Notes: generated by a model not told the origin, from the sequence alone. Counted from the stretch's first letter, positions 38,506 to 48,121 are shown. The stretch is 64,000 nt of DNA from Zhihengliuella sp. (GCF_031178195.1 NZ_JAPSJL010000001.1:1-64000), one strand, 5' to 3'. Translations and numbers: made by a program.

Positions 38506-40710
38506 CTACGCGCTGAGGGCGAGCGTGAAGGGCAGGACGCCGGGTGCTCCGGCTCGTCGGAGCACCCGGACCGCCTCGGTCAGCGTCCACCGGCTGTCGG
38601 CGATGTCGTCGACCAGGAGGACGGGGCCGGAGGCCGCCGCGACGTTCGGCGCCATCTGCTCGGGCACGCCGAACTGTCCGTAGACGTCCGCCAGCCGGAA
38701 GGCGCTGCTGCCGCCGGGGCCGTTGCGCGGGCCCTCGTGTGTGTACTCGAGCTCCCCGCCGTAGGGCAGCTTCCCGATCTCGGCCAGACCCCGGGCCAGC
38801 GAACGGATGAGCTGCGGGCGCCGCCGCGAGGGCAGGTTCAGCACCGCGACCGGCCGGTCGGACCAGCCCCACTGGGCGAGGACCTGGACGCAGGCCCGGA
38901 GCATCTCCTCGGGGATCGGCGCATCGGGGGCCTCCCCCTCGAAGATCGCGCGCAGGGGGCCGCCCCACCCGAGGTCGGTCAGCCTGGCGAGGGCCCGGCC
39001 GGGGGTGCTGATCTCCTCGGGCTTGATCTTGCCCTTCAGCGGGACGCCGAGCCGGTCCATGCCGCCCGGCCACATGGCACGCGGCTCGAGTTCGACGCCG
39101 ACGCGGCCGAGCGCGGCCTGCGCCCCGGCGGTTGCGGACTCCTCGATGCCGGTCGGGTACCAGGCGCCGGCGCAGTTGTCGCATCGGCCGCACGGGGCCG
39201 CCTCGGGATCGTCGAGCGCCAGGGCGAGGAACTCCATGCGGCACGACGACGTGTTCTCGTAGTCGAGCATGGCGTTCTGCTCGGCCACACGGGCGGCGGC
39301 GACGCGCGCGTACCGTTCGCCGTCGTAGGTCCACGGCACGCCGGTGGCCGCCCAGCCGCCGGAGACCCGCTGAACCGCGCCGTCCACCGCGAGGACCTTC
39401 AGCAGCAGCTCGAGCGGCGTCCGGCGCAGGTTCACGCGGGCCTCCAGCTGGGGCGCGGACAGGGTCCCCGACTCGTTCAGCGCCGCCAGGACCGCCTCGG
39501 CGCGGTCCCGGTCCGGCATGGAGGACGTCGCGAAGTACTGCCAGATGTCCCGGTCCGCCGTCCCGGGCAGCAGCAGCACGTCGGCGTTGTCGGTCCCGCG
39601 GCCGGCACGGCCCACCTGCTGGTAGTAGGCGACCGGCGAGCTCGGCGCCCCGACGTGCACCACGAACCCGAGGTCGGGCTTGTCGAACCCCATGCCGAGG
39701 GCGCTGGTCGCCACCAGCGCCTTGACGGCGTTGGCCTTGAGCGCCTGCTCGGCCTCCGCGCGTTCCTCGGTGCCGGTGCGCCCGGTGTAGGCGAGGACGT
39801 CGTGACCGGCCTCGCGCAGGGCACGCGCGATGTCCTCGGCCCCGGCGACGGTCAGCGCGTAGACGATGCCGCTGCCCGGCAGGGAATCCAGATTGGACAG
39901 CAGCCAGGCGAGCTGGCTGCGCGGGCTCGGGAGCTTGAGCACACCGAGCCGGAGGGACTTGCGTGCCAGCGGCCCGCGCAGGACGAACACCTCGCCGGCG
40001 TCCGCGGCGAGCTGCTCCTGGACGTCGTGGACCACGCGCTCGTTGGCGGTCGCCGTCGTCGCCAGGACGGGCACCTGTCCCGGCAGGGCCCGGATGAGGT
40101 CGCGGATGCGGCGGTAGTCGGGGCGGAAGTCGTGTCCCCAGTCGGAGATGCAGTGCGCCTCGTCGATCACCAGCAGGCCCATGCGGCGGACCAGCTCCGG
40201 AAGCTGCTCGTCGCGGAACCGCGGGTTGTTCAGGCGCTCCGGGGAGACCAGCAGGACGTCGACCTCGTCGGCCGCGAGGCGGGCCCGGATCTCCTCCCAC
40301 TCGAGCGCGTTGGCGGAGTTGATGGCGGCGGCGCGCACGCCGGCCCGCTCGGCGGCAGCGACCTGGTCCCGCATCAGCGCGAGCAGCGGGCTGACAATCA
40401 GCGTGGGCCCGCCCCCGCGGGCGCGCAGGAGGAGGCTGGCCACGAAGTAGACGGCCGACTTGCCCCAGCCGGTGCGCTGGACGACGAGCGCCCGGCGACC
40501 ACCGGAGACCAGCGCCTCGATGGCCTCGAACTGGCCGGCGTGGAAGTCGACGCCCTCGCGTCCGACGAGCCGCCCGAGGACGTGGCCGGCCTCGGCGCGC
40601 AGCCCGGTCCCCGCCGCCGCGCCCGGGGCGACGCCGCCCTGTCCCGGCGCGGCGGGCGGTGCCGCGTATCCGGTGTGCCCCGCGGTGTTCGATCCTGCGT
40701 TCTCAACCAT
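38506..40710 (-). CDS. recQ: RecQ-family DNA helicase with C-terminal phosphoribosyltransferase-like domain
   Basis: A 734-aa ATP-dependent 3'-5' DNA helicase. Motif I QRTGWGKSA (about 80), DEAH box IDEAHCISDWGHDFRPDYRRI and motif VI QQVGRAGRG are intact. A RecQ zinc cluster with four Cys (SSCRMEF to CGRCDNC) follows. The C-terminal 40 residues (VLLVDDIADSRWTLTEAV) match the PRPP-binding loop of type I phosphoribosyltransferases, and the preceding 150 residues may form the rest of that fold. No HRDC domain is seen. It likely acts in DNA repair; the role of the PRTase part is unknown. Confidence 0.9.
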   Translation of the reverse strand: MVENAGSNTAGHTGYAAPPAAPGQGGVAPGAAAGTGLRAEAGHVLGRLVGREGVDFHAGQFEAIEALVSGGRRALVVQRTGWGKSAVYFVASLLLRARGGGPTLIVSPLLALMRDQVAAAERAGVRAAAINSANALEWEEIRARLAADEVDVLLVSPERLNNPRFRDEQLPELVRRMGLLVIDEAHCISDWGHDFRPDYRRIRDLIRALPGQVPVLATTATANERVVHDVQEQLAADAGEVFVLRGPLARKSLRLGVLKLPSPRSQLAWLLSNLDSLPGSGIVYALTVAGAEDIARALREAGHDVLAYTGRTGTEERAEAEQALKANAVKALVATSALGMGFDKPDLGFVVHVGAPSSPVAYYQQVGRAGRGTDNADVLLLPGTADRDIWQYFATSSMPDRDRAEAVLAALNESGTLSAPQLEARVNLRRTPLELLLKVLAVDGAVQRVSGGWAATGVPWTYDGERYARVAAARVAEQNAMLDYENTSSCRMEFLALALDDPEAAPCGRCDNCAGAWYPTGIEESATAGAQAALGRVGVELEPRAMWPGGMDRLGVPLKGKIKPEEISTPGRALARLTDLGWGGPLRAIFEGEAPDAPIPEEMLRACVQVLAQWGWSDRPVAVLNLPSRRRPQLIRSLARGLAEIGKLPYGGELEYTHEGPRNGPGGSSAFRLADVYGQFGVPEQMAPNVAAASGPVLLVDDIADSRWTLTEAVRVLRRAGAPGVLPFTLALSA

Positions 40711-40839
40711 GCCGGCCAGTATGTCAGCCGATCCTCACAGATAGGCGGGAGGACCTCACGGGTGTGGACGACGCCGGCTCGGCCCACGGTCGGGCGGCGA
40801 GTCCGGCACGGCCGGCGCGCTCCTACTATGCTCGTCGTC

Positions 40840-42312
40840 GTGGACAGACTGAATCTCACTGACTCATTCAAGGCGTACGACGTCCGCGGCGTCGTGGGCT
40901 CGACCCTCACGGCCGCGGCCGTCGAGGCGGTCGGCGCGGCTTTCGTGGACGTGCTCGGCCTGGCGGGGCGGCCGGTGCTGGTGGGCCGGGACATGCGCCC
41001 GTCCTCCCCCGGGTTCGCGGACGCGTTCGCCCGCGGGGCCGCGTCGCGCGGCGGGGAGGTGCGCCTGCTGGGTCTCGTCTCGACCGACGAGCTGTACTTC
41101 GCGTGCGGCACGCTGGAGGCCGCCGGCGTGGTGTTCACGGCGAGCCACAACCCCGCCGAGTACAACGGCATGAAGATGGCCAAGCCCGGGGCCGTGCCGG
41201 TCTCGGCCGACACCGGACTGTTCGAGATCCGCGACCTCGCCCAGCAGTACCTGGACGAGGGCCTCCCCCAGCCGGTGGCCAGCGGGGGCATCGCCGAGAC
41301 CGACGTGCTGGCCGATTACTCCGCGTACCTGCGCTCGCTGGTGGACTTGTCCTCCATCCGCCCCCTGAAGGTCGTGGTCGATGCGGGCAACGGCATGGGC
41401 GGGATGACGACGCCGGCCGTGCTCGGGGACGCGATCCTGCCCGCGCTGCCGCTGGAGATCGTGCCGCTGTACTTCGAGCTGGACGGCACCTTCCCCAACC
41501 ATCCCGCGAATCCCCTGGAGCCGGAGAACCTGCGCGACCTGCAGGCGGCCGTCGTCGAGCACGGGGCGGACATCGGACTGGCGTTCGACGGCGACGCCGA
41601 CCGCTGCTTCGTCATCGACGAGCGCGGCGAGCCGGTCACCCCGTCGGCCATCACGGCGATGGTCGCCCGCCGGGAGATCGCCCGTGCCCGCGCCGGCGGC
41701 GAGGAGGCGCCTGTGGTGATCCACAACCTCATCACCTCCCGGGCCGTCCCCGAGCTGATCGAGCGCGAGGGAGGGCGCGCCGTCGAGACGCGCGTGGGCC
41801 ACTCGTTCATCAAGGCGGTCATGGCCGCCGAGGGCGCCGTGTTCGGCGGCGAGCACTCGGCGCACTACTACTTCCGCGACTTCTTCAACGCCGACACCGG
41901 GATGCTCGCGGGGCTCCACGTGCTCGCGGCGCTCGGCGGCCAGGACCGCCCGCTGTCCCAGCTGGCCGAGGAGTTCGACCCGTACTTCGCCTCCGGCGAA
42001 ATCAACTCCCGGGTCGAGGACAAGGACGCCGCGGCCCGGGCGGTGCTCGCGCAGTTCGCCGACGGCTGGGAGTCCGACGCCGACCAGCGCGGGACCGTGC
42101 GCGCCGCCGGCCTGAACGGTCTGGTCGGCACGGGAACGAGCGTCGGCACGATGGACGGTCTCACGGTGTCCGCGGAGGACGGCAGCTGGTGGTTCAACCT
42201 CCGTCCGTCCAATACCGAGCCCTTCCTGCGCTATAACGGCGAGGCCACCGAACGTGGCACGATGGAGGCTGTCCGCGACACCGTCCTTGAAATCGTCAGG
42301 AGTCACGCATGA
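40840..42312 (+). CDS. manB: Phosphomannomutase/phosphoglucomutase
   Basis: A 490-aa alpha-D-phosphohexomutase that makes mannose-1-phosphate (or glucose-1-phosphate) for glycans. The phosphoserine loop TASHNPAEYNG, the metal loop DGDADRC, the sugar-specificity loop GGEHSAH and the C-terminal phosphate site RPSNTEPFLR are all present. TACTAT (40824-40829) is a plausible -10, so the GTG at 40840 is preferred; an ATG at 40828 overlaps that element. The stop overlaps the next gene (ATGA). Confidence 0.93.
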   Translation: MDRLNLTDSFKAYDVRGVVGSTLTAAAVEAVGAAFVDVLGLAGRPVLVGRDMRPSSPGFADAFARGAASRGGEVRLLGLVSTDELYFACGTLEAAGVVFTASHNPAEYNGMKMAKPGAVPVSADTGLFEIRDLAQQYLDEGLPQPVASGGIAETDVLADYSAYLRSLVDLSSIRPLKVVVDAGNGMGGMTTPAVLGDAILPALPLEIVPLYFELDGTFPNHPANPLEPENLRDLQAAVVEHGADIGLAFDGDADRCFVIDERGEPVTPSAITAMVARREIARARAGGEEAPVVIHNLITSRAVPELIEREGGRAVETRVGHSFIKAVMAAEGAVFGGEHSAHYYFRDFFNADTGMLAGLHVLAALGGQDRPLSQLAEEFDPYFASGEINSRVEDKDAAARAVLAQFADGWESDADQRGTVRAAGLNGLVGTGTSVGTMDGLTVSAEDGSWWFNLRPSNTEPFLRYNGEATERGTMEAVRDTVLEIVRSHA

Positions 42313-42788
42313 CCACCAACCGCATCGCCGATCTGGGCGCCGCGGCGCACGAGGAATTGAACCGCCTGCTGGGCACTTCGCTGGGCATCGCCCGCGAACA
42401 GCTCGAGGAGCACGGCGTATTCCTGCCCTTCGCCGTCGGGCTGACGCCCTCGGAGGGCGACGCCGACGGCGAGATGCGCCTGCTGGCCGTCCAGCCGCCC
42501 GAGGAGGCGGAGGATCCCGAGGCCGACATCGACGCCGACGTGATGATGCAGGACCTGATCGCCGTCCTGAAGGAGCAGAAGGACGAGTTCGTCGCCGTCT
42601 CGATGGTGTCCGACGTGACGCTCCTGGAGGAGGGCCGCGACGCCATCCACGCCGCCGGCGAGCACAGCCTCGGCGGTGCCGTCGCCGCGCTGCAGGCCTA
42701 CTCGGCCCCGGCGCCCGACGCCGACGAGCCGGTCTGGGACTTCGCCGAGCCGAGCGTCGAGTCGAGCGACCTGGTCGTCTGGGCGTAG
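42309..42788 (+). CDS. Small acidic hypothetical protein coupled to manB
   Basis: A 159-aa, strongly acidic cytoplasmic protein of unknown function, starting in an ATGA overlap with manB. Predicted alternating helices and strands (EELNRLLGTSLGIAREQLEEHGVFLPFAVGL) suggest one globular domain followed by a flexible Pro/Asp/Glu tail. The overlap implies co-expression with the mutase, nothing more. Confidence 0.8.
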   Translation: MTTNRIADLGAAAHEELNRLLGTSLGIAREQLEEHGVFLPFAVGLTPSEGDADGEMRLLAVQPPEEAEDPEADIDADVMMQDLIAVLKEQKDEFVAVSMVSDVTLLEEGRDAIHAAGEHSLGGAVAALQAYSAPAPDADEPVWDFAEPSVESSDLVVWA

Positions 42789-42911
42789 GCCCCTCCCGAA
42801 TCCGCACGCGCCCGTCCGGGGCCGCACCGACCGGTGCGGCTCCGGACGCCGTCGTTTAACGACTCGACCGCAACCGCAGGGGCCGCTCCACCCGCGCGAC
42901 CGGAGCCGCGC

Positions 42912-43685
42912 TCACGCCTCGCCGAGGCGGGGGTGCGGCTCCGTCCGCTCGGCCCAGCGGCGGACGACGGCGTCGAACAGCAGCGGCTCCTCGAGGTTCC
43001 ACGCATGGTGCGCCCCCGGGGCCAGTCGGACGGTCGCCCGCGGGATCGCCCGCTGCAGCTCCGCGAGGCCCTTGCGGACGAACGCGGGCTCGCGGGCGCC
43101 GGCGGCGAGGAGGACGTCGGTCTCCAGGCCGTCGAGCTGCGGCGCTCCCCCGCGGGCCACGTCCTCGGCCACGGCGCGGAGCGTGGCCGCCTCGGCGTCG
43201 TCGGTCCCGGCCGTCTCGAGGGCGCCGTACGCTCCGGCCTGGGTCCGGACGAACCGGTCGGCGCCCCACATCCGGGGGCGCGTGCGGGCGGCGGCCCGCT
43301 GGGCGGACGTCTGCGGCAGCACCGGGAGGCCGGTGAGGAATGCGGTGCCCACCAGCTCGGGGTGGCGCTCCAGGACGCGCAGGCCGACCAGTCCGCCGAG
43401 CGAGATGCCCACGAGGTGGACGACGCCGGTGTCCACGCGCTCGGCCACGAAGGCCGCGACGTCGTCGGCGGCGCTCTCGAGGCCCTGCCACGGCTCGCCG
43501 CGGCGCGCGCCGTACCCGGGCAGGTGCGGGGTCAGCACCCGGTAGTCGCCGAAGGCCTCCACCTGGCGGTGCCAGGACCAGTTGCCCGTGGCACCACCGT
43601 GCAGGAACACGATGGTCCGGGTCGGGCCGCCGTCGGTGCGTGGGCGGCGGGAGGGATGCACCTCGGGGTAGATCGCTGCGTTCAC
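42912..43685 (-). CDS. Alpha/beta hydrolase
   Basis: A 257-aa hydrolase of the abhydrolase_6 type. The oxyanion region is FLHGGATGN, the nucleophile lies in GISLGGLVGL, and the acid/His pair is near DVLLAAGAREPAF and PGAHHAWNLEEP. The substrate is unknown. It starts at a GTG that overlaps the padR stop (GTGA), so a PadR-type regulator heads its operon. Confidence 0.88.
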   Translation of the reverse strand: MNAAIYPEVHPSRRPRTDGGPTRTIVFLHGGATGNWSWHRQVEAFGDYRVLTPHLPGYGARRGEPWQGLESAADDVAAFVAERVDTGVVHLVGISLGGLVGLRVLERHPELVGTAFLTGLPVLPQTSAQRAAARTRPRMWGADRFVRTQAGAYGALETAGTDDAEAATLRAVAEDVARGGAPQLDGLETDVLLAAGAREPAFVRKGLAELQRAIPRATVRLAPGAHHAWNLEEPLLFDAVVRRWAERTEPHPRLGEA

Positions 43686-44209
43686 GGCAGGTTCCTCTCC
43701 ACCTGGCGCAGCCATCTGAGCTCCGACTCGGCGTGCCCGATGCTCCGCTCCAGGGTGGCAGCCATCAGGTAGGCGCGGCGGTCGAATCCCTCGAGGTCTC
43801 CCAGCTCGGCCCGCTGCCCGCGGTAGTCCTCGAGCTGCGCGGCGACGCGGGCACGGCGTTCCTGCAGGAGCAGCACGACGGCGTCGCGCTCGAGTTCCCC
43901 GGCGAAGAAGATCCGCCCCAGGAACGGTTCCCGGGCCGGCTCGGCGTCCGGCTCCGCATTCAGCCAGGCGCGGAGCGCGCCACGACCGGCATCGGTGATG
44001 TGGTGCTCCTTGCGGTCCGGGTAGTTCTCCTGCGGGACCACCTTGACGACGGCCATCCCGGTTTCGACCAGCTGGCCCAGGGTCCGGTAGATCTGGGCCT
44101 TGTCCGCGTTCCACACGTGCCCGATGCTCGCGTCGAAGTGCCGCTTGAGGTCGTATCCGGTCATCGGCGCCAGGGTGAGGAGGCCGAGAATCAACCGTGC
44201 AAGGATCAT
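43682..44209 (-). CDS. PadR-family transcriptional regulator
   Basis: A 175-aa winged-helix repressor. The N-terminal PadR domain (ILGLLTLAPMTGYDLKRHF to ENYPDRKEHHIT) has the typical wing hairpin. A C-terminal helical dimerisation domain (about 95-175) places it in the Vir-type subgroup. Coupled to the alpha/beta hydrolase gene, it probably controls its own operon in response to a small ligand. Confidence 0.9.
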   Translation of the reverse strand: MILARLILGLLTLAPMTGYDLKRHFDASIGHVWNADKAQIYRTLGQLVETGMAVVKVVPQENYPDRKEHHITDAGRGALRAWLNAEPDAEPAREPFLGRIFFAGELERDAVVLLLQERRARVAAQLEDYRGQRAELGDLEGFDRRAYLMAATLERSIGHAESELRWLRQVERNLP

Positions 44210-44281
44210 GAGCCGATTCTTCCATCGGCTAGTCGCCACGTCGCCTAGGCGCGCTGACGACCGGGGGCCGGGGTCCGGGAC

Positions 44282-44321
44282 GCCGCTGGCCCGGGACGTC
44301 GTCGCGTCCCTGGCCAGCGGC
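44282..44321 (-). terminator. Terminator of pckG
   Basis: A 17-bp stem with one mismatch (44282-44298 with 44305-44321) lies about 20 bases beyond the pckG stop and 72 bases upstream of padR. Confidence 0.7.
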
Positions 44322-44340
44322 ATCGGTGCCTCGGGGCCGC

Positions 44341-46182
44341 TCAGGCCCCGAAACGCTCCTTCAGGCCGGCGAGCTCGTCGCGCAGGGACGCCGGCAACGC
44401 CTCGCCGAAGTTGGCGTACCACGCATCGATGTCCTCGACCTCGGTCCGCCACTCGTCGGCGTCGACGCGCACGGCCGCCTCGACGTCGTCGGCCGTGTAC
44501 CCCTCGAGCCCCGTGAGGTCGAGCGCATCGCCCGTCGGGACGAAGCCGACCGGCGTCTCCCGTGCGCCGCCACGGCCCTCGATCCGCTCGGTGACCCACT
44601 TGAGCACGCGGCTGTTCTCGCCGAAGCCCGGCCAGGCGAACCCGCCGTCCGCCGTGCGGCGGAACCAGTTGACCAGGAAGATCTTCGGCCGGCGCTCGGG
44701 ATTGAGCCGGCCCGAGATCTTGTCCCAGTGGTTCAGGTAGTCGCCGGCGTTGTAGCCGATGAACGGCAGCATCGCCATGGGGTCGCGGCGCACGACGCCG
44801 ACCGCCCCCGCCGCGGCCGCCGTCGTCTCGGAGGACAGGGTGGAGCCCATGAAGACGCCGTTGGCCCAGGAGCGGGCCTCCGTCACCAGCGGGATGGTGG
44901 TCTTGCGGCGGCCACCGAAGAGGATCGCGTGGATCTCGACGCCGTCCGGGTTGTAGTACTCCTGGGAGAGCATGTCGATCTGGCTGATCGGCGTGCAGAA
45001 GCGGGAGTTGGGGTGAGCCGCCGGACGGCCGGAGTCGGGCGTCCAGTCGTTTCCCTGCCAGTCGGTCAGGTGCTCGGGGACCTCGTCGGTCATGCCCTCC
45101 CACCACACGCCGCCGTCGTCGGTGAGCGCGACATTGGTGAAGATCGAGTTGCCCTTGGCGATGGCGCGCATGGCATTCGGGTTGGTGGACCAGCCCGTGC
45201 CGGGCGCGACGCCGAAGAGGCCGTACTCCGGGTTGACGCCGCGCAGCTCGCCGTCCTTGCCGATGCGCATCCAGTTGATGTCGTCGCCGAGGGTCTCGGC
45301 CTTCCAGCCCTCGATGGTCGGGTCGAGGAGGGCCAGATTGGTCTTGCCGCAGGCCGAGGGGAACGCGCCCGCGATGTTGTACGACCGGCCCTCCGGGCTC
45401 GTCAGCCGCAGGATCAGCATGTGCTCGGCGAGCCAGCCCTCGTCCCGGGCGATGACCGACGCGATGCGCAGGGCGTAGCACTTCTTGCCGAGGAGCGCGT
45501 TGCCGCCGTAGCCGGAGCCGTAGGACCAGATGGAGCGCTCCTCGGGGAAGTGGACGATCCACTTCTCCTCGTTGCACGGCCAGGGCACATCCTCCTCGCC
45601 CTCGGCCAGCGGCGCGCCGACGGAGTGCAGAGCGGGGACGAAGGAGGCGTTCTCGGACTCCATCTTGCGCAGCACCTCGGTGCCGATGCGGGCCATGATG
45701 CGCATGGAGGCGACCACGTAGGCCGAGTCGGTGATCTCGACGCCGTACTGCGGCTGCTCGGCGTCGAGCGGCCCCATGACGAAGGGGATGACGTACAGGG
45801 TGCGTCCGCGCATCGAGCCCGTGAAGCGCTCGCGGAGAATGGACTTCATCTCCTGCGGGTCCATCCAGTTGTTGGTGAAGCCGGCGTCGCGCTTGTCCTC
45901 GGAGCAGATGTAGGTGCGCTCCTCCACCCGGGCGACGTCCGCGGGGTCCGAGAACGCGGCGTAGGAGTTGGGGAACAGCTCATCGCTGAGCTTGCGCAGG
46001 GTGCCCGCTTCGACCAGTCCGGCGGTCAGGCGATCGTTCTCCTCCTGACTGCCGTCCACCCAATAGACATCAGCCGGCTGCGTCATCTCCGCCACCTCGT
46101 TCACCCAGGCGGCGAGGGCCTCGTGCGTCGTCGGCATGTGTGCCTGCTCGTCACGAACCTGCTGATTCAAGCTCACGCTCAT
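44341..46182 (-). CDS. pckG: Phosphoenolpyruvate carboxykinase (GTP)
   Basis: PckG (613 aa) converts oxaloacetate and GTP to PEP and CO2, the entry step of gluconeogenesis. The hyper-reactive Cys P-loop FPSACGKTN, the metal and substrate motifs and the C-terminal [10 protein letters not shown] nucleotide region are present. The ATG at 46182 has GGAGGGA nine bases upstream; another ATG at 46188 is too close to it. A perfect CRP-type site lies 150 bp upstream. It is followed by a terminator and is monocistronic. Confidence 0.97.
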   Translation of the reverse strand: MSVSLNQQVRDEQAHMPTTHEALAAWVNEVAEMTQPADVYWVDGSQEENDRLTAGLVEAGTLRKLSDELFPNSYAAFSDPADVARVEERTYICSEDKRDAGFTNNWMDPQEMKSILRERFTGSMRGRTLYVIPFVMGPLDAEQPQYGVEITDSAYVVASMRIMARIGTEVLRKMESENASFVPALHSVGAPLAEGEEDVPWPCNEEKWIVHFPEERSIWSYGSGYGGNALLGKKCYALRIASVIARDEGWLAEHMLILRLTSPEGRSYNIAGAFPSACGKTNLALLDPTIEGWKAETLGDDINWMRIGKDGELRGVNPEYGLFGVAPGTGWSTNPNAMRAIAKGNSIFTNVALTDDGGVWWEGMTDEVPEHLTDWQGNDWTPDSGRPAAHPNSRFCTPISQIDMLSQEYYNPDGVEIHAILFGGRRKTTIPLVTEARSWANGVFMGSTLSSETTAAAAGAVGVVRRDPMAMLPFIGYNAGDYLNHWDKISGRLNPERRPKIFLVNWFRRTADGGFAWPGFGENSRVLKWVTERIEGRGGARETPVGFVPTGDALDLTGLEGYTADDVEAAVRVDADEWRTEVEDIDAWYANFGEALPASLRDELAGLKERFGA

Positions 46183-46331
46183 GTCCATTCCCTCCATTGG
46201 GCTGTTACTGGTGCATTCGATGCTAGGTTGCCGTTCTGTCGGCCTCCTGTGACAGACGTCTCCGCGACGGGCTCGCAGCATCCGGGTCGCCGGCGACTCC
46301 CGCGGGATTCCGGGGTTTACACCGTCTGTGG

Positions 46332-46347
46332 TGTGATGCAAGTCACA
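46332..46347. promoter_or_regulatory. CRP/GlxR-type binding site upstream of pckG
   Basis: TGTGATGCAAGTCACA, a perfect TGTGA-N6-TCACA palindrome. It lies in the 311-bp gap between pckG (minus) and tRNA-Arg (plus), about 150 bp before the pckG start. A 12-bp perfect palindrome TAGACCGGTCTA follows at 46348-46359. TAGCAT on the minus strand (46220-46225) may be the pckG -10. cAMP-dependent control is inferred. Confidence 0.75.
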
Positions 46348-46421
46348 TAGACCGGTCTAGCTCCCGCGTCGTTCGGCGCGCACGGCGCGGCATCACCCCG
46401 CACCTCGGGGACATGCCGAAT

Positions 46422-46449
46422 TTGCACGCCCGTCGGACTCGTGTAAAGT
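46422..46449 (+). promoter_or_regulatory. Promoter of tRNA-Arg
   Basis: TTGCAC (46422-46427), a 16-base spacer and TAAAGT (46444-46449), with the tRNA starting 45 bases downstream. Confidence 0.65.
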
Positions 46450-46493
46450 TATTCGAGGTCGAACGCACCGCGGTCGGCCGGATAACACAAGAT

Positions 46494-46567
<74 letters not shown>

Positions 46568-46577
46568 CAGATCGAAG

Positions 46578-46616
46578 AATCCCGGGAAGCGGTTCCGCCG
46601 TTTCCCGGGATTTTTT
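46578..46616 (+). terminator. Rho-independent terminator after tRNA-Arg
   Basis: AATCCCGGGAA pairs with TTCCCGGGATT (46578-46588 with 46602-46612), followed by a T run. Confidence 0.85.
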
Positions 46617-46651
46617 CGTGCTCCCGAGCGCCCGGCCGGATCGCCGACCGG

Positions 46652-47188
46652 TCACCCCGGATACTCGACCGTCCCGCCACTGGCCACGGCCCCACGCGTC
46701 AACTCGGCGGGCGCGACCCGACCACCGGGCATGAGGTGCCGCACATCGGTTCCGCGCGCGAGGAGGTGGTCGGCGATGATGCGGCGGTGGCACCGCCACC
46801 AGACCGCCTCGGAGCACATGATGGCGGGCCGCGCCTCACGGGCGATCTCCAGCAGCTCGGCCAGTCCGCCGTCGAATTCCTCCGAGAGCGCGTAGTCGGC
46901 ATAGTTGTGGAAGCTGCGGTTCTGCCAGAAACCGTTGACCTCCGGGTCGATGGCGCGCTGGAGGTTCCGCCGGCCGCCGAGGGCCGCAATGCGCCGGTAG
47001 ACGATGCCGTGCTCGGACAGCCCTGCGGCGAGGCTCTCCGCGTTGAACTGCGGGTGGCGGTTCGAGCCGGGGAGGCTGCGCACATCGACGACTGCCGTCG
47101 CCCCGGCGCCCTGGAGGAGATCGACGAACTCGCCCAGGGGGTGCGTCGAGTGGCCGACCGTGAGGATCTCCGCTTCCGCCTCAGGCAT
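46652..47188 (-). CDS. DUF488-family protein
   Basis: A 178-aa cytoplasmic protein with the DUF488 hallmarks: VGHSTHPLGEF at the N-terminus, VVDVRSLPGSNRHPQFN, and the Cys/His-rich MCSEAVWWRCHRRIIAD. The biochemical role is unknown. It lies nine bases after the DUF2945 gene, as the last gene of a three-gene operon. Confidence 0.88.
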   Translation of the reverse strand: MPEAEAEILTVGHSTHPLGEFVDLLQGAGATAVVDVRSLPGSNRHPQFNAESLAAGLSEHGIVYRRIAALGGRRNLQRAIDPEVNGFWQNRSFHNYADYALSEEFDGGLAELLEIAREARPAIMCSEAVWWRCHRRIIADHLLARGTDVRHLMPGGRVAPAELTRGAVASGGTVEYPG

Positions 47189-47197
47189 CGGGCGCTC

Positions 47198-47413
47198 CTA
47201 GTCCTCGAGGCGCTTCAGCGCGCCGCCCTTGTGCGCGGCGACGTGCTCCGTCTTGTCGCTCTCGATCTCGTACTGGGGCTCCTCCTCGCTCGCGCGGCGG
47301 CGGTGGCCCTTGTACTCGAAGTCGGACGTGTGGACCTTGACGATCCGGCCGGAGACCCGGCCCGCCTCGGAATTCCAGCTGACGTGGTCGCCGACCTTGA
47401 AGTCCCGGCTCAT
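47198..47413 (-). CDS. DUF2945 (hypervirulence-associated Tudor-like) protein
   Basis: A 71-aa basic protein. The pattern FKVGDHVSWNSEAGRVSGRIVKV, then HTSDFEYKG and a terminal ALKRLED matches the short DUF2945/HVA1 Tudor-like domain. No function is established. Its ATG overlaps the stop of the histidine phosphatase gene. Confidence 0.88.
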   Translation of the reverse strand: MSRDFKVGDHVSWNSEAGRVSGRIVKVHTSDFEYKGHRRRASEEEPQYEIESDKTEHVAAHKGGALKRLED

Positions 47414-47955
47414 CGGGGATCCCCTCTCTCCTCGCGACTGGGTGGGACGAAGTCCGTCACGCGCGCGTCGCGCCCGTCGAGTTCGGCCCAGGCGGCCGTC
47501 GTCTCGAGCACGGTCAGCCCGGCCGTGGGGTACTCCATGGCCAGCTCCATGACCGCCTCGTGGTCGGAGTCGGCCGAGGCCAGACGCAGGGCGAGGTCCT
47601 GGAGCGTGGGCATGTGCCCGATGACGAGCAGTGTCCCGACGCTCCCGGGGGTCTCGTTGACGATCGAGAGCAGGCGGGCGACATCGGCGCCGTACACGCG
47701 CGAGTCGACGTACGGCGTCGGGCCCCGCTCACCGAGCACGTGCGAGACCCAGACGCAGGTGGAGCGGGCGCGGAGCGCGTCTGAGCACACGATGTAGTCC
47801 GGTACGACGTCGTGCTCGAGCATCCAGTGCCCGGGACTCGGAGCCTCCTGCTCGCCGCGCGAGCCCAGCGGCCGATCGCGATCCTCCACGCCGAACAGGA
47901 AGTCGGCCTGCGCATGGCGGAGGAGCAGCAGCCGCTTGAGGTGATGGCGGTTCAT
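47410..47955 (-). CDS. SixA-like histidine phosphatase
   Basis: A 181-aa phosphatase of the histidine phosphatase superfamily. The catalytic RHA motif lies in LLLLRHAQADF and the second His in VIGHMPTLQDLA. It is short and lacks the long insertions of PGM enzymes, which places it near SixA. The target could be a phosphohistidine or a small metabolite. First gene of the operon with DUF2945 and DUF488. Confidence 0.88.
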   Translation of the reverse strand: MNRHHLKRLLLLRHAQADFLFGVEDRDRPLGSRGEQEAPSPGHWMLEHDVVPDYIVCSDALRARSTCVWVSHVLGERGPTPYVDSRVYGADVARLLSIVNETPGSVGTLLVIGHMPTLQDLALRLASADSDHEAVMELAMEYPTAGLTVLETTAAWAELDGRDARVTDFVPPSREERGDPR

Positions 47956-48048
47956 GCCCCCACCCTACTCACGCACCGGCACCCGGGGGCAGGGCACGGG
48001 GAGGCACTGAGGCCTCGCGCAGCGCCTTCGCGGCGCCCGGAGACGACA

Positions 48049-48090
48049 GAGCGGCCCCGGGGCATCCGAAGGGATGCCCCGGGGCCGCTC
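48049..48090 (-). terminator. Terminator of the winged-helix regulator gene
   Basis: A perfect 19-bp stem (48049-48067 with 48072-48090) around a GAAG loop, directly downstream of the regulator on the minus strand. It is also upstream of the SixA-like gene. Confidence 0.8.
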
Positions 48091-48121
48091 CGGCAGTCGG
48101 TCGGGACGACCGGCGGCCTGC

